Shown: positions 9,393 to 18,268 of the stretch, one piece after another
How the letters are laid out: each line of letters starts with the position of its first letter
Numbering within the stretch: the first letter of the stretch is position 1
NCBI GenBank assembly: GCA_021773275.1
Contig: JAJFKJ010000005.1
Location: 1 to 63,671, forward strand
DNA length: 63,671 nt
Direction of reading: 5' to 3'
Source: Gammaproteobacteria bacterium
Lineage (GTDB): Bacteria; Pseudomonadota; Gammaproteobacteria; JABCZS01
Notes under the pieces: generated by a model
The model's database searches: none
The model's input: only the letters and a program-made list of their open reading frames with translations
Told to the model about the DNA's origin: nothing
Translations under genes and position numbers: made by a program

Positions 9393-10792
9393 CAGCGTAC
9401 TCCATGCCCCCAGCCCAACACATGCACCAAGTGCGATGACAGCTTACCTGCCAGCTCTTGCTCTAGCGCTTTGGTGCGCTGTATAAGGTCAATGTTCTTA
9501 GATAGATTATTTTTGGTGGTGACTTGTAACTTGTACAGCGCCTCTTTGGCATCCTTGATGCCGTTTTTATAAGGTTGTATTAAATCATCTTCCATGTGTA
9601 ATAATTGGCTACTTGCCAGCATGATATCTAATGACTCACTTAGATACTGATGAAGAATATCAAGAGCAATCATCTCAGCGTAGCTATGCAGATTTAATAG
9701 GCTGCCATTAGTCGAGTAAGCAGCCTCTACATTGAGGATTTTATAAATAGGCAAGCTGGTAGCCCCTAAGAAAGCAATTTCTTGTTCACTTAACCCCTCT
9801 TTGTCCTTGCTGACTTTTTTAACAATCCCGTCGAGTATGAGTTGTACTTGATGCACAAAGCCGCTTGCCTCATCTATGCTGACTGTATTGTGAGTAATAC
9901 TCATGCAGTTATCATATTCAGAGCAATGATAAATTTTGGCATCATCACCATACATAAGTGCTTTTATAAGACCTGCACTCTCTCCTAGTGGATGATATGG
10001 CGTATACCTTGGCTTAGTCTTATCATCTCCTGGCACATTAATCACAACCGTGCCTGTCAGTGACATGAAAAGCTCGGCCAGTTGCGGGTCTTTTTTCAGA
10101 AAATCGTTTTTTTGTATGGCTTTCCAAGCAATGTTGGTATTAGGTAGGATATATTCTTTATAATCACCCTCTTGATTATCGCGCAGTATCTTGGCGCGTT
10201 GCCCCTCAGCACCACAACCATGCATGGCCGCGACCCTGTCTGCATACAACCCTGTGCTTGCACCAACGTTGGCACAGATTTGTTTTTGCGCTTCATCAGT
10301 TTTAGGCCACATGCCACCCACCAGTGTTGCCGCACTTTCACAAGAATTAATATTAAAGGAGTTGATTTGGCTGGCGAGCGTTTGCATGCTTTCAGTCGCA
10401 TTGTTAATGGAGGGCGAAATGGTGTCCATTGCAAGTAGCCAAGTAAAACCTAGTGCATTATTACCAATGGCTTCAAACATGTTTACAAGCTCATCAGCAT
10501 TAATGAAACTAAAGCCGCCCATGTACATATCAATACCACCGCAGCCACCACGGTAACTAGGAAACTCTATGTAACCAAGATTCATTTGCCGCACCTCTTG
10601 GCGTGCAAAGAGCTGCCCGCCTGTGTAAAGCCCTGCGGCTTGCCCTTCATAAGCTCCGGCTCCTGTGGTATTGGTTTGAAAGCCTAGCGAGTTAAAAAAG
10701 CTGGTCATGTCACTGCTAATATCAGCTTTGGCTTGCAGGGTGAATGCAAGCAAACTACAAGATAAGCTTTTTATTAGTCTTGCTTTATTCAT
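9392..10792 (-). CDS. traH: TraH, F-type pilus assembly protein
   Basis: A 466-residue exported protein. A signal peptide ends near residue 23 (LLAFTLQAKA). The mature start, with SDMTSFFNSLG, then YEGQAAGLYTGG and the PSYRGGCGGIDMYMGGFSF block, is diagnostic of TraH. TraH is a periplasmic protein associated with the outer membrane and needed for pilus extension, working with TraF, TraU, TraW and TrbC. The gene is coupled to traF upstream (overlap at 10789-10792) and to traG downstream. Confidence 0.93.
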   Translation of the reverse strand: MNKARLIKSLSCSLLAFTLQAKADISSDMTSFFNSLGFQTNTTGAGAYEGQAAGLYTGGQLFARQEVRQMNLGYIEFPSYRGGCGGIDMYMGGFSFINADELVNMFEAIGNNALGFTWLLAMDTISPSINNATESMQTLASQINSFNINSCESAATLVGGMWPKTDEAQKQICANVGASTGLYADRVAAMHGCGAEGQRAKILRDNQEGDYKEYILPNTNIAWKAIQKNDFLKKDPQLAELFMSLTGTVVINVPGDDKTKPRYTPYHPLGESAGLIKALMYGDDAKIYHCSEYDNCMSITHNTVSIDEASGFVHQVQLILDGIVKKVSKDKEGLSEQEIAFLGATSLPIYKILNVEAAYSTNGSLLNLHSYAEMIALDILHQYLSESLDIMLASSQLLHMEDDLIQPYKNGIKDAKEALYKLQVTTKNNLSKNIDLIQRTKALEQELAGKLSSHLVHVLGWGHGVR

Positions 10793-11598
10793 TGCAGTTC
10801 TCCTTGTTTTTGGGCTAATGTACTCATGCGGCGTAATAACTCTGCCTCACTGACAAAACCGTGAGCTATGGGGATGACGTGACCTCTTTTAGGATGCACT
10901 GCATACACAGCGGGTACGACCTCTATGCCAAGCTCTGCTGCCATGCCATTATCCATTGTGCTATCTGGGTATTCAGGCAATGTGCCACCATCAAGGGATA
11001 TCGCCATGACAGAAATACTGTGCTTATTCTCAAAGCTTTTTAATACAGGCGCAAAGGCGTGGCAGTATTGACAAGACTCTTTAAAGAAAAAGAACAAACC
11101 GTATTCGCTGTTGAGTAATTCCACCATTTTTTCATCACTTACTTTTTTCACATCATAATGCATATGTCTTGCTGAATTATCAGTGGGATTATCAATGGAA
11201 AAGTCAAGTTCAGGCGTTTGCCAAATCACTTGTTGCCAGGCGCTGGAAAAAAGACTGGCTCTTTGTATAACGGCGTTGTGCAGTTCAATGTAGTCACTGA
11301 CATGCTCATATGTGGGATACATCACGGCAAGCGCTTTCGCACCTTCCAGCTCAAGCTGAAGTTGTTCAAGCTCAAATTGTGCTTGTTGAGGCGTAATAGG
11401 CACATCTTGATTTGCATCATCTTTTTTATGAGGCGCGATAGGTTCTGAGGGCTTTGTTTCATACCAATGCCAGCCTTGTGCGCGGTTGTCATAGAAAGGG
11501 AAGGGTTCCGCTTGCAAGTTATGACTGACCAGCACTAAAGCTAATACTGCCAAGATATACAAGACGATATAATTTGATTCTTTCAACGATTTATCCAT
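10789..11598 (-). CDS. traF: TraF, periplasmic thioredoxin-fold pilus assembly protein
   Basis: A 269-residue protein with an N-terminal hydrophobic segment (residues 10-30) and a C-terminal thioredoxin-like domain. Around residues 172-180 it carries FFFKESCQYCHAF, with an intact CxxC pair, and VPAVY with the expected cis-proline further on. F TraF itself lacks the CxxC, while related conjugation proteins retain it. An active pair here suggests disulfide exchange on Cys-rich partners such as TraU, TraH or TraV. It overlaps trbC by 16 bases and traH by 4, consistent with one operon. Confidence 0.88.
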   Translation of the reverse strand: MDKSLKESNYIVLYILAVLALVLVSHNLQAEPFPFYDNRAQGWHWYETKPSEPIAPHKKDDANQDVPITPQQAQFELEQLQLELEGAKALAVMYPTYEHVSDYIELHNAVIQRASLFSSAWQQVIWQTPELDFSIDNPTDNSARHMHYDVKKVSDEKMVELLNSEYGLFFFFKESCQYCHAFAPVLKSFENKHSISVMAISLDGGTLPEYPDSTMDNGMAAELGIEVVPAVYAVHPKRGHVIPIAHGFVSEAELLRRMSTLAQKQGELQ

Positions 11599-12146
11599 GA
11601 TTGCGCCTCACCTCTTAAATCTCCTTTGCTTGCAAATTGTTTTAACGCATATTCAATACCAACAGCGCCGCCTAGCTTGTCATAGTGCTTACCCGCGCAA
11701 AGCTCAGTGTTACAGGGGTAGCTGTCTTGGCTTAAAATAATACTGGGAACATTAATGACATCAAACGACTCGAAAACATTGGGGTCAATGAGAACACGCG
11801 AGATGTCCAGCTTTTCATCCCAATAAGATAGTTGTCGCATCATGCTCGCCATATCATTATCTTTAAACCCTTGGAATACAACATAAGCACCGTGCTTATT
11901 AGCTTGACGAATGTAATCTATGATAAGTTTTTCGGGCATGGAAAAACTCACCGCTACAAAAAGACGAGCTTCGTTGATACTTTGACCCAGCAGTTCAAGC
12001 TGGGTTTTATTCATGTTGCCACTATGATTCTCAAGCTCGCTAATTTGGCGTTGCATGATATTTCCGACGTGTTCTTGCAGCCTGGCTTCGTCAACTGCAT
12101 GAACATTAATAGCTATTAACCATAAAAATAATATTTTAACTCGCAC
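11583..12146 (-). CDS. trbC: TrbC, F-type conjugation pilus assembly protein
   Basis: A 187-residue periplasmic protein with a short signal peptide (LFLWLIAINVHA). The core LFVAVSFSMPEKLIIDYI, followed by a segment of the type GAYVVFQGF and a VPSIIL strand, is characteristic of the F-type TrbC family (not the P-type pilin of the same name). It sits between traU and traF as in the F transfer region and overlaps both. In F, TrbC is required for pilus assembly and interacts with TraW. Confidence 0.88.
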   Translation of the reverse strand: MRVKILFLWLIAINVHAVDEARLQEHVGNIMQRQISELENHSGNMNKTQLELLGQSINEARLFVAVSFSMPEKLIIDYIRQANKHGAYVVFQGFKDNDMASMMRQLSYWDEKLDISRVLIDPNVFESFDVINVPSIILSQDSYPCNTELCAGKHYDKLGGAVGIEYALKQFASKGDLRGEAQSWINR

Positions 12147-13122
12147 AACAATTCCTTTTTCGCCATAAGATGTATGAGAAGTCTTCGCCGCCCATCGGAT
12201 ATGATTTTAATGATTCCCACAGCACCGAGCTTCGCCCCATCGGATTACATGCAAAACTGCTACCATGACTGGGTACTGCGGGGTATGTCATCTGTGTTTT
12301 GTATTGGGATTTTTTCATCGTTCGCATTCGGTAGTACTCACACATGGCATCTTTTCCAATGGTTCCTGGCATGGTTGACCCAAACTCACGGTGTAACCTG
12401 AATGCTGCGCGTTGTGCTATTAATAAACTCGCCTGCACATTGCTCACATGGTTAGAGACATGCCCCGTTACAGGGAACATTGAACCCTGACACCCCGCAC
12501 ACCAATACAGGCTGTCTTGTGCAAAACTTGCCGTAGCTGAGGTGCAATCTGCCGCGCACGCTGATTGCGATGCCAAATTCCCAACAAGCGCTGCCTCGGG
12601 GTTAAAAATAAAAGACAGTTCATCGTTAAGCCATGTAGGGTCAAGCTCACTTGCGTAAAGCAACCCTAACCGCCCCCCTTCGGCGCAACCACCCATGCTC
12701 ATGCCTAAAAGACGCAGGATAGGATAGCGATATACATGCACATGGTATTCACTCTTGCGAGAGCGCCCTGGGCTTGTTTTTAGTGTGCCTTGCTGTGTAC
12801 TAGCAGCTAGTTGCATGCCGCCAAGGCTGACAAAACAATAAGGCGTTCGCGTTACATCTACCAGCCTTGCTGGCTCCCAAAACCCCAGGTGTATACCAAA
12901 TCGTGGAAACGGTTTATCCGGGCATTTGCACCCTGCCTTGCCAGGGTTGCCTGTATCTAAATCATCCCCACTACCATTAATACTGGTATCGCCTATGGTA
13001 ATGGGAAAGATGCATGACCAACAGACTTCTGTTACTGGATTAACCACGCGTCCATAGCAATTTGCATGGGCGTACAAAGGTGCCACCCACAGCACTAGCA
13101 GTAGTGTTAGTTTTAATTTCAT
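12136..13122 (-). CDS. traU: TraU, F-type DNA transfer and pilus assembly protein
   Basis: A 328-residue exported protein with a signal peptide ending in APLYAHA and a very Cys-rich mature chain. Recognisable TraU blocks are GRVVNPVTEVCWSCIFPITIG near the N-terminus, CPDKPFPRFGIHLGFWEPAR, and the C-terminal MCEYYRMRTMKKSQYK segment. In F, TraU is periplasmic and needed mainly for DNA transfer. The many cysteines imply disulfide bonds, consistent with the CxxC-bearing TraF nearby. It overlaps trbC by 11 bases. The gap to the upstream cargo gene is 17 bases. Confidence 0.93.
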   Translation of the reverse strand: MKLKLTLLLVLWVAPLYAHANCYGRVVNPVTEVCWSCIFPITIGDTSINGSGDDLDTGNPGKAGCKCPDKPFPRFGIHLGFWEPARLVDVTRTPYCFVSLGGMQLAASTQQGTLKTSPGRSRKSEYHVHVYRYPILRLLGMSMGGCAEGGRLGLLYASELDPTWLNDELSFIFNPEAALVGNLASQSACAADCTSATASFAQDSLYWCAGCQGSMFPVTGHVSNHVSNVQASLLIAQRAAFRLHREFGSTMPGTIGKDAMCEYYRMRTMKKSQYKTQMTYPAVPSHGSSFACNPMGRSSVLWESLKSYPMGGEDFSYILWRKRNCCAS

Positions 13123-13139
13123 GATTTTTCGTCAGATAT

Positions 13140-13901
13140 TTATTGCAGCCTTATTCGCTTTACCTGCTCTGGCCCACCAGCTTGTGAGGCAGCCATACGT
13201 TTGTAGCGCTCTTGTTGAGCCTCTTTCCAGTGCTGCATATGTATTTGCTCTATAGTGTCAAGTTGTACTTGGAATGTTTCGCTGTCACCATCTGCCGCTT
13301 TAATAGTAAAAGAAACCTCACCAACGGCTAATTCATCAGTATGGATTGAGTGTGAAAAGGCGTAAATTTCATTTTTGTGTCTTTCCGTAAATGCCCGCAA
13401 GCCAAGCACATCTAATTCAGCTTTGTTAAGAATATTTTGAAATAAATCATCCATGAAACCTGGTTTATTAACAATGCTCTGAATATACGCTTGAAAATCA
13501 CCTGGGCATTCTTTTCGCAAATCCTGGTATTCGGCCTTAGAATATACAAACGCCTCTGCATTTTCACCTTCACCTAATGTCATTTCATAACGCATACTGT
13601 CGTGTTTTTTTCCATTATCATCCACAATGTCACTGACCTTAAAATAAAGTCTATCAGCATTACATTCTGCAAGCTCAATAACCCCTGCATTAAGAAGTCT
13701 TTCGACCTGCTTTTCAGACATTTGCAAGCCTACCAAGGCATCTGGAAAATCTTGGCTGCCGCATAATCGAAAACCGCCAAACATGTCTATGTGTTCATTT
13801 AAATATTCAGTGAATAAGGCGTAGCGTTGCTTGTCATTAAGCAAGGCAACACCTGGCCTACCATTAACATATCCCTCATAACCGTGTACTACTCTACCCA
13901 T
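13140..13901 (-). CDS. Unknown cytoplasmic protein inserted between traU and traW
   Basis: A 253-residue protein without signal peptide or membrane segment, unlike every neighbouring Tra protein. Charged and Glu/Asp-rich; near the N-terminus it has a GYVNGRPGVAL segment and the C-terminus ends in a basic QVKRIRLQ. I recognise no family. It lies in a place where traW and traU are adjacent in F-like systems and is separated from both by short gaps rather than coupled overlaps, which suggests an inserted accessory gene. Because it shares the operon it is probably expressed with transfer functions. Confidence 0.6.
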   Translation of the reverse strand: MGRVVHGYEGYVNGRPGVALLNDKQRYALFTEYLNEHIDMFGGFRLCGSQDFPDALVGLQMSEKQVERLLNAGVIELAECNADRLYFKVSDIVDDNGKKHDSMRYEMTLGEGENAEAFVYSKAEYQDLRKECPGDFQAYIQSIVNKPGFMDDLFQNILNKAELDVLGLRAFTERHKNEIYAFSHSIHTDELAVGEVSFTIKAADGDSETFQVQLDTIEQIHMQHWKEAQQERYKRMAASQAGGPEQVKRIRLQ

Positions 13902-13956
13902 ATAAACTGCCTCTTAGAACTAGATAAAACAAAGTATGGCAGCTAGTTTACTCGCT

Positions 13957-14562
13957 TCAGATTAGAACTTCAAGCACTTTCAGCCAATCCTTTTCACCCG
14001 TGACTTTGGCTGGCACCTGGCTGATATTGAGACTATCAGTCAACTTGCCCCCTTGGTCAAAATACACCATGAGCTTATATTCATCCATGAGCTGCATCAC
14101 GCTGCCCTTGACTAGCACAATGGTGTCATTGGGGTTGGCATCCTCGATTATCCACTCAATCTGGGCTTCGTCCGTGCCGTCTATGAAATAAAGCGTCCTA
14201 TCAAAATCAATAGTATCGAGCGGGTTAATTTTGCTCCCCTTGGCCACTAGCACATTACCCTTTGTATCAACAATATGCTCATCCAAAATGATGCTTGGGT
14301 CAACATAGAATGTGCGCTCTTTTTGAGTTTTGTTGACACCTTTAACAGGTGTTGGATTTTCCAAATAATTTTTAGTTTGCTTTTTCATATCGTCTTGCAT
14401 CATCTCTAACTCTCCTGACTGTTCCATTTGGAATGCTTTTTCAATAAGCGTTTGCTTGAGGTTGTCTTCAATAACGGGATAAGCTGGCCCATACTGGCCT
14501 AAATCTTTAGTCATGGCCGCACTACCACAAAGGGTAAGCAACACCAATAATTTCATCTTCAT
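13957..14562 (-). CDS. traW: TraW, F-type pilus assembly protein
   Basis: A 201-residue exported protein with a short signal peptide (LLVLLTLCGSAAMT). The mature start, KDLGQYGPAYPVIEDNLKQ, is the typical TraW opening. The conserved blocks RTFYVDPSIILDEHIVD, a GSKINPLDTIDFDR segment and LYFIDGTDEAQI follow. TraW works in the periplasm with TrbC and TraU in pilus assembly. Its start codon overlaps the preceding peptidase gene by 41 bases, indicating tight coupling. Confidence 0.92.
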   Translation of the reverse strand: MKMKLLVLLTLCGSAAMTKDLGQYGPAYPVIEDNLKQTLIEKAFQMEQSGELEMMQDDMKKQTKNYLENPTPVKGVNKTQKERTFYVDPSIILDEHIVDTKGNVLVAKGSKINPLDTIDFDRTLYFIDGTDEAQIEWIIEDANPNDTIVLVKGSVMQLMDEYKLMVYFDQGGKLTDSLNISQVPAKVTGEKDWLKVLEVLI

Positions 14563-14998
14563 GAATCAACCCCATTTGTGCGTAACGTGAATCAAAACTA
14601 TCTGTGTGCGATGTCCAGACAAAAGCAAACCCTTTGGGTATTTCGCCTGTATAGCCTGCTGACAACCGCTTGCCTTCTTTAGTTTTAGCTTTTATTTTTC
14701 CCATGCATTTATCATTGATATAGGCCGTTGCATTTTCAATGCGCACCACATCACCCGCAACACCCACCACTTGCTTAATGAATTGTGTGCCGCTGGGCAA
14801 AATCCCTTGTGTGTCTTTTGTGAATACAACATAACCCTCTGGCCCTGGCATTTTGTTTTTATGGATGAAATAAATTTTGCGTGGCAAGCTCTGCGTATTA
14901 TTGATACCCAGCACATAATGTTGCGGTAAAACTAAAAGCACGATGAGCGCCGCCCAAAGCGATGCGGCTAAATATAATGTCTGCCTCACGTTTTTCAA
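14522..14998 (-). CDS. S26-family signal peptidase of the conjugation system (TrhF/TraF-type)
   Basis: A 158-residue inner-membrane protein with one N-terminal span (residues 8-26) and a periplasmic S26 peptidase domain. The nucleophile serine lies in NTQSLPRKIYFI (Ser37) and the general-base lysine in FIKQVVGVAGD (Lys75); both catalytic residues are present. F lacks such a gene, but R27- and SXT-type F-like systems carry a comparable TrhF-type peptidase that is thought to process pilin or other exported Tra proteins. The gene lies between trbI and traW and overlaps both. Confidence 0.85.
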   Translation of the reverse strand: MKNVRQTLYLAASLWAALIVLLVLPQHYVLGINNTQSLPRKIYFIHKNKMPGPEGYVVFTKDTQGILPSGTQFIKQVVGVAGDVVRIENATAYINDKCMGKIKAKTKEGKRLSAGYTGEIPKGFAFVWTSHTDSFDSRYAQMGLIHEDEIIGVAYPLW

Positions 14999-15408
14999 GG
15001 CAACTTATGTACCCTGTTAGCCTCAAGCAACGCATCGGAAATCACAGTCTTGATCTGGGGCGTATAATCTTCAAGGGGTGTGACTACTTGATTTGATGAA
15101 AACAATATAGTTTTATCACCTATACGCTCCAATTCATCATTTAAAGCTTCGCTGTAGAGGAGGAGCATTCGTGACTTTTGCTCATCTGTAAGCTCGGCTT
15201 GTGCCAGATAAACTACAAATGATTGATTGATCTCATGCACATCCACCATGCCAAATTGCGGCACCTGGAAAGCTTTGGTAAAGGCGTTGCCCAGCCAGAG
15301 AAATGCGGAAATTAAAATTATTTCAAGAATATGCCTTTGTGCAAAACTTATCATATCATCCATGGCATCGCTTAAATATTCGGCTGCATCAGTTAACTTT
15401 TCTTTCAT
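14995..15408 (-). CDS. trbI: TrbI, F-type conjugation accessory protein
   Basis: A 137-residue protein with a single span (residues 28-44) and a periplasmic domain containing GMVDVHEINQSFV, the hallmark of F-type TrbI. In F, TrbI affects pilus retraction. It follows traC and precedes the peptidase and traW, the same order as in F (traC-trbI-traW-traU). It overlaps the traC end by 20 bases and the next gene by 4. Confidence 0.82.
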   Translation of the reverse strand: MKEKLTDAAEYLSDAMDDMISFAQRHILEIILISAFLWLGNAFTKAFQVPQFGMVDVHEINQSFVVYLAQAELTDEQKSRMLLLYSEALNDELERIGDKTILFSSNQVVTPLEDYTPQIKTVISDALLEANRVHKLP

Positions 15409-17917
15409 GTTTTGTCTCCATCATTTTTGTTAAGGCTTGTGTGATTGATAAGCCATCTTTCATATGCTTTTTAAACTTAACTAGATCATCAGGTGTGGAT
15501 GAATAAAGCTCTGCGCTAAACGAATCCCAAATAAGTTTGCCGTATAAAAACAAGCCTGGGCCAATAATGGCAATCTCTGCATACTCGCCTGACTTAGCCG
15601 TGAGTTTGGCTAAAATGTCAGCTTGTTGCGCTGTCACATCTAGCTGGCCTTTGGCAACGGCTTTTTTTACGGATGCAGGCTTTTGTCTTAGGACTTCGAT
15701 AAAATCAATGCTTTCTTGCGCTGATGCAATCAGCAGATTCTCAAAGACATCAGTGATATTTTGTGAACAGATATTCATGCTGCCATTATATTTTCTAGCG
15801 CGACGACAGGCATCATTAAGAAATGAGCTGCCTTGGACTTGTTTGATGATATCCCAAGCCTCATCAATCAAACATGTAATTTGGGTTTTCCTATCACCTA
15901 GATACATGGCCTGAGTGATTTGATAGATAAGCATCATTAACACAACCGACTGCAAATCTTTCTTATTCTTTAGACCATCAAGCTCAAAACAAACCAAGGG
16001 GCTATCAAAATTAATATTGCAATCGCCTGAAAAATAATGTGCGAATGAGCCGCCGTTCATATAGGGTGATAACATTTGGCCCAAATTTCTAGCAGGAGTG
16101 TCTTCATGGTTTTTTAAATACCGCCCAACATGCGTAATCGTACTTTGCCTTTGGTGCTTGTGCCAGGTATCCATGATGGCATTCTCAACATAAGAGAGCT
16201 GCAAATCGTTAAGACCTGCATTAGGGGAAATCATTTGTGCAATCATGGGCTTTAAAAGCGCCATGGTTTCACTGGGGTCCGTATTCATTTCATTGACATT
16301 GATATTGCTGAACGGATTGAGGCTGATATTGGATTTGGGTGTGAACTCAATATACTGCGCTCCAGTTTCACTTAACAGCATCGCATTTTTTTCATAAGAC
16401 CCGCCTGCATCAATGATAAAAGCACGACCCCCTGCCCCTATGCGTGACAAGACTTTCTCTTGGTTGAAATTCGATTTACCACTGCCTGATACGCCTACCG
16501 TGACTGCGTTATAATTACCGCCTTGGCTATTGGCAAGGGCGTTATAAAGACCAAACTGACCCTTGGAGCCTAGAATGGGCAAGAGTGGTACGGGCATTCC
16601 TTTGTTCTCAGCCAAAAGCGGCATGAAATGTGATACGCTGCTTGCAAGCTTGGTTTTAAACCAGCCAAAAGCTTTTAGCTCACGGTAACTTGTCTGATGC
16701 ATTTTCATCGGCAAGCTTGATAAAAAAGCAGGTAACTGCATGTATTTTAATCTTGCAAACTTGAACTTCTTCGCTGTTAACAGACTTTCAACTTGGGTGG
16801 CTCCTTTATCAAGGGTTATTTGCGTGCCGTAAACAGTTAAATTAAAACAAGTTTTTAAGAGCTTATCACCATCATCCACGGCCTTAACCGTGTATTTTAA
16901 ATCTTGGTCAATGCTGACAAGGTTTGGAATCATATTGGCAAGCTTGCTGCTGGCTTTTTGCGTGGAGCGAAGATTCATCGTTTGCAGGCGCAATTTATCG
17001 GATTCATGTTCGCCTGCATAAATCAGCACAGAAAGTAAAAAAGGATTACCAATACGCAGGCTCGTCTTTTGAGAATCGCCAATCAAATCTGACATGGTGC
17101 TGGCGAGCCACTGCTGTGGGTACTGCGTCAATCTATAGCTTTTTGCCTGAATCGCCCCTTCATTTAGGCTAATAGTTTGCGCATCCAGCGAAAGGCTGGT
17201 ATCTGTCGGCGCTGCTTGAACACCTAGATGCTCGCTATCTTCATACTCTGGAATGCTATTCAAATCAATCCAAGGATTGATGAGTTGTTGTGTAAGGCGA
17301 ATCAGGCCGCTGGGCTTTAGTAATTCATGAGCCATATTGATTGATTTTAATGCAAGCAGCAAGCTGTCTTTAAGCTTTATAACATCATCCATGTTTGTTT
17401 GTCTGGGCATTGTCACACTGAAATACAATTTAAAATCCCGTATTAAATAATCCTCAGACTTTAAAAGCGATTTTCTAACACCTTCCCGCAGAAAATCAGC
17501 TCGTTTTTTCGCAAGCTCAGCAAATATACCCCCGCGCTTACCCCGGTTTGCTTGCATTTGATTCAATGCATTTTCAATATCAGGGCTGGCAAAAAGCAAC
17601 ACTTGCAATACAGCACCATCAGGTAATTTATCTTGCAAAAAGCTTGTGATACTGGCTAAGCTTTCCTCATCCAAACTCAGCATGGGGATGCCGCTTATCA
17701 CAAAGCCCAGTGATTCACGGTTATGGTAAATGCCTGTGGCTTCATCATATGCTTCATATGGCATGAGCGTACTTAGGGCGTGTTCTTGAAAGTATGCTTT
17801 TTGTTTTTCAATGGCTAAAGACTGATTTAGCACATCCGCAGGGATATTGTCATCAAATATTTCTTTTAAAAAGCTTTGTGCTGATTTTATATGTGCTTGC
17901 AGCTTATTCATTATCAA
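15389..17917 (-). CDS. traC: TraC, VirB4-type ATPase of the F-type secretion system
   Basis: An 842-residue cytoplasmic ATPase that powers pilus assembly. The Walker A motif VGVSGSGKSN lies near residue 475 and Walker B (TCLIDEAWDII) near residue 685. Downstream are the conserved RRARKYNGS and SQNITDV segments seen in VirB4/TraC proteins. The N-terminal half is the family's less conserved TraC domain. The length matches F TraC (about 875 residues). Its start overlaps traV by 14 bases. Confidence 0.94.
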   Translation of the reverse strand: MIMNKLQAHIKSAQSFLKEIFDDNIPADVLNQSLAIEKQKAYFQEHALSTLMPYEAYDEATGIYHNRESLGFVISGIPMLSLDEESLASITSFLQDKLPDGAVLQVLLFASPDIENALNQMQANRGKRGGIFAELAKKRADFLREGVRKSLLKSEDYLIRDFKLYFSVTMPRQTNMDDVIKLKDSLLLALKSINMAHELLKPSGLIRLTQQLINPWIDLNSIPEYEDSEHLGVQAAPTDTSLSLDAQTISLNEGAIQAKSYRLTQYPQQWLASTMSDLIGDSQKTSLRIGNPFLLSVLIYAGEHESDKLRLQTMNLRSTQKASSKLANMIPNLVSIDQDLKYTVKAVDDGDKLLKTCFNLTVYGTQITLDKGATQVESLLTAKKFKFARLKYMQLPAFLSSLPMKMHQTSYRELKAFGWFKTKLASSVSHFMPLLAENKGMPVPLLPILGSKGQFGLYNALANSQGGNYNAVTVGVSGSGKSNFNQEKVLSRIGAGGRAFIIDAGGSYEKNAMLLSETGAQYIEFTPKSNISLNPFSNINVNEMNTDPSETMALLKPMIAQMISPNAGLNDLQLSYVENAIMDTWHKHQRQSTITHVGRYLKNHEDTPARNLGQMLSPYMNGGSFAHYFSGDCNINFDSPLVCFELDGLKNKKDLQSVVLMMLIYQITQAMYLGDRKTQITCLIDEAWDIIKQVQGSSFLNDACRRARKYNGSMNICSQNITDVFENLLIASAQESIDFIEVLRQKPASVKKAVAKGQLDVTAQQADILAKLTAKSGEYAEIAIIGPGLFLYGKLIWDSFSAELYSSTPDDLVKFKKHMKDGLSITQALTKMMETKHERKVN

Positions 17918-18260
17918 TTTGCCATTGCGGTTGCTTAATCACGGTGTAGTAGCTTGTTTGCGGGTGATAATTATCAGCTTCATCAATTTGAGCGGGAACC
18001 CAGACCTTTACCCATAACTCATTTGAACGCCCAGGTATGGATTGCTCATAGCCATCAATCTGCGCAAGCTTTAATTTTTTAGCTTTAGGTGAGGATGAGA
18101 GCTTTTGGGCATCCCCGCTATAGCCTTGATTAATTGCTTGATTAACATCCGTAACCGATGTGCAGTTTAGCCCTTGGCCAACCCCGCAAGCTGGTCTAGA
18201 ACTAGCGCAAGCCGATATAAAAAGGGTGGTTGCGATTAATAATGCATAACGTTTATTCAT
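17904..18260 (-). CDS. traV: TraV, outer-membrane lipoprotein of the conjugation core complex
   Basis: A 118-residue lipoprotein. The signal peptide ends in the lipobox ISACAS, with the lipidated Cys at residue 18, and the nearby ACGVGQGLNC supplies the two further cysteines typical of TraV. The C-terminal VKVWVPAQID segment is also conserved. TraV is the VirB7 equivalent and forms the envelope-spanning core with TraK and TraB. It lies 8 bases after traB. Confidence 0.9.
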   Translation of the reverse strand: MNKRYALLIATTLFISACASSRPACGVGQGLNCTSVTDVNQAINQGYSGDAQKLSSSPKAKKLKLAQIDGYEQSIPGRSNELWVKVWVPAQIDEADNYHPQTSYYTVIKQPQWQIDNE

Positions 18261-18268
18261 GGTTCACC

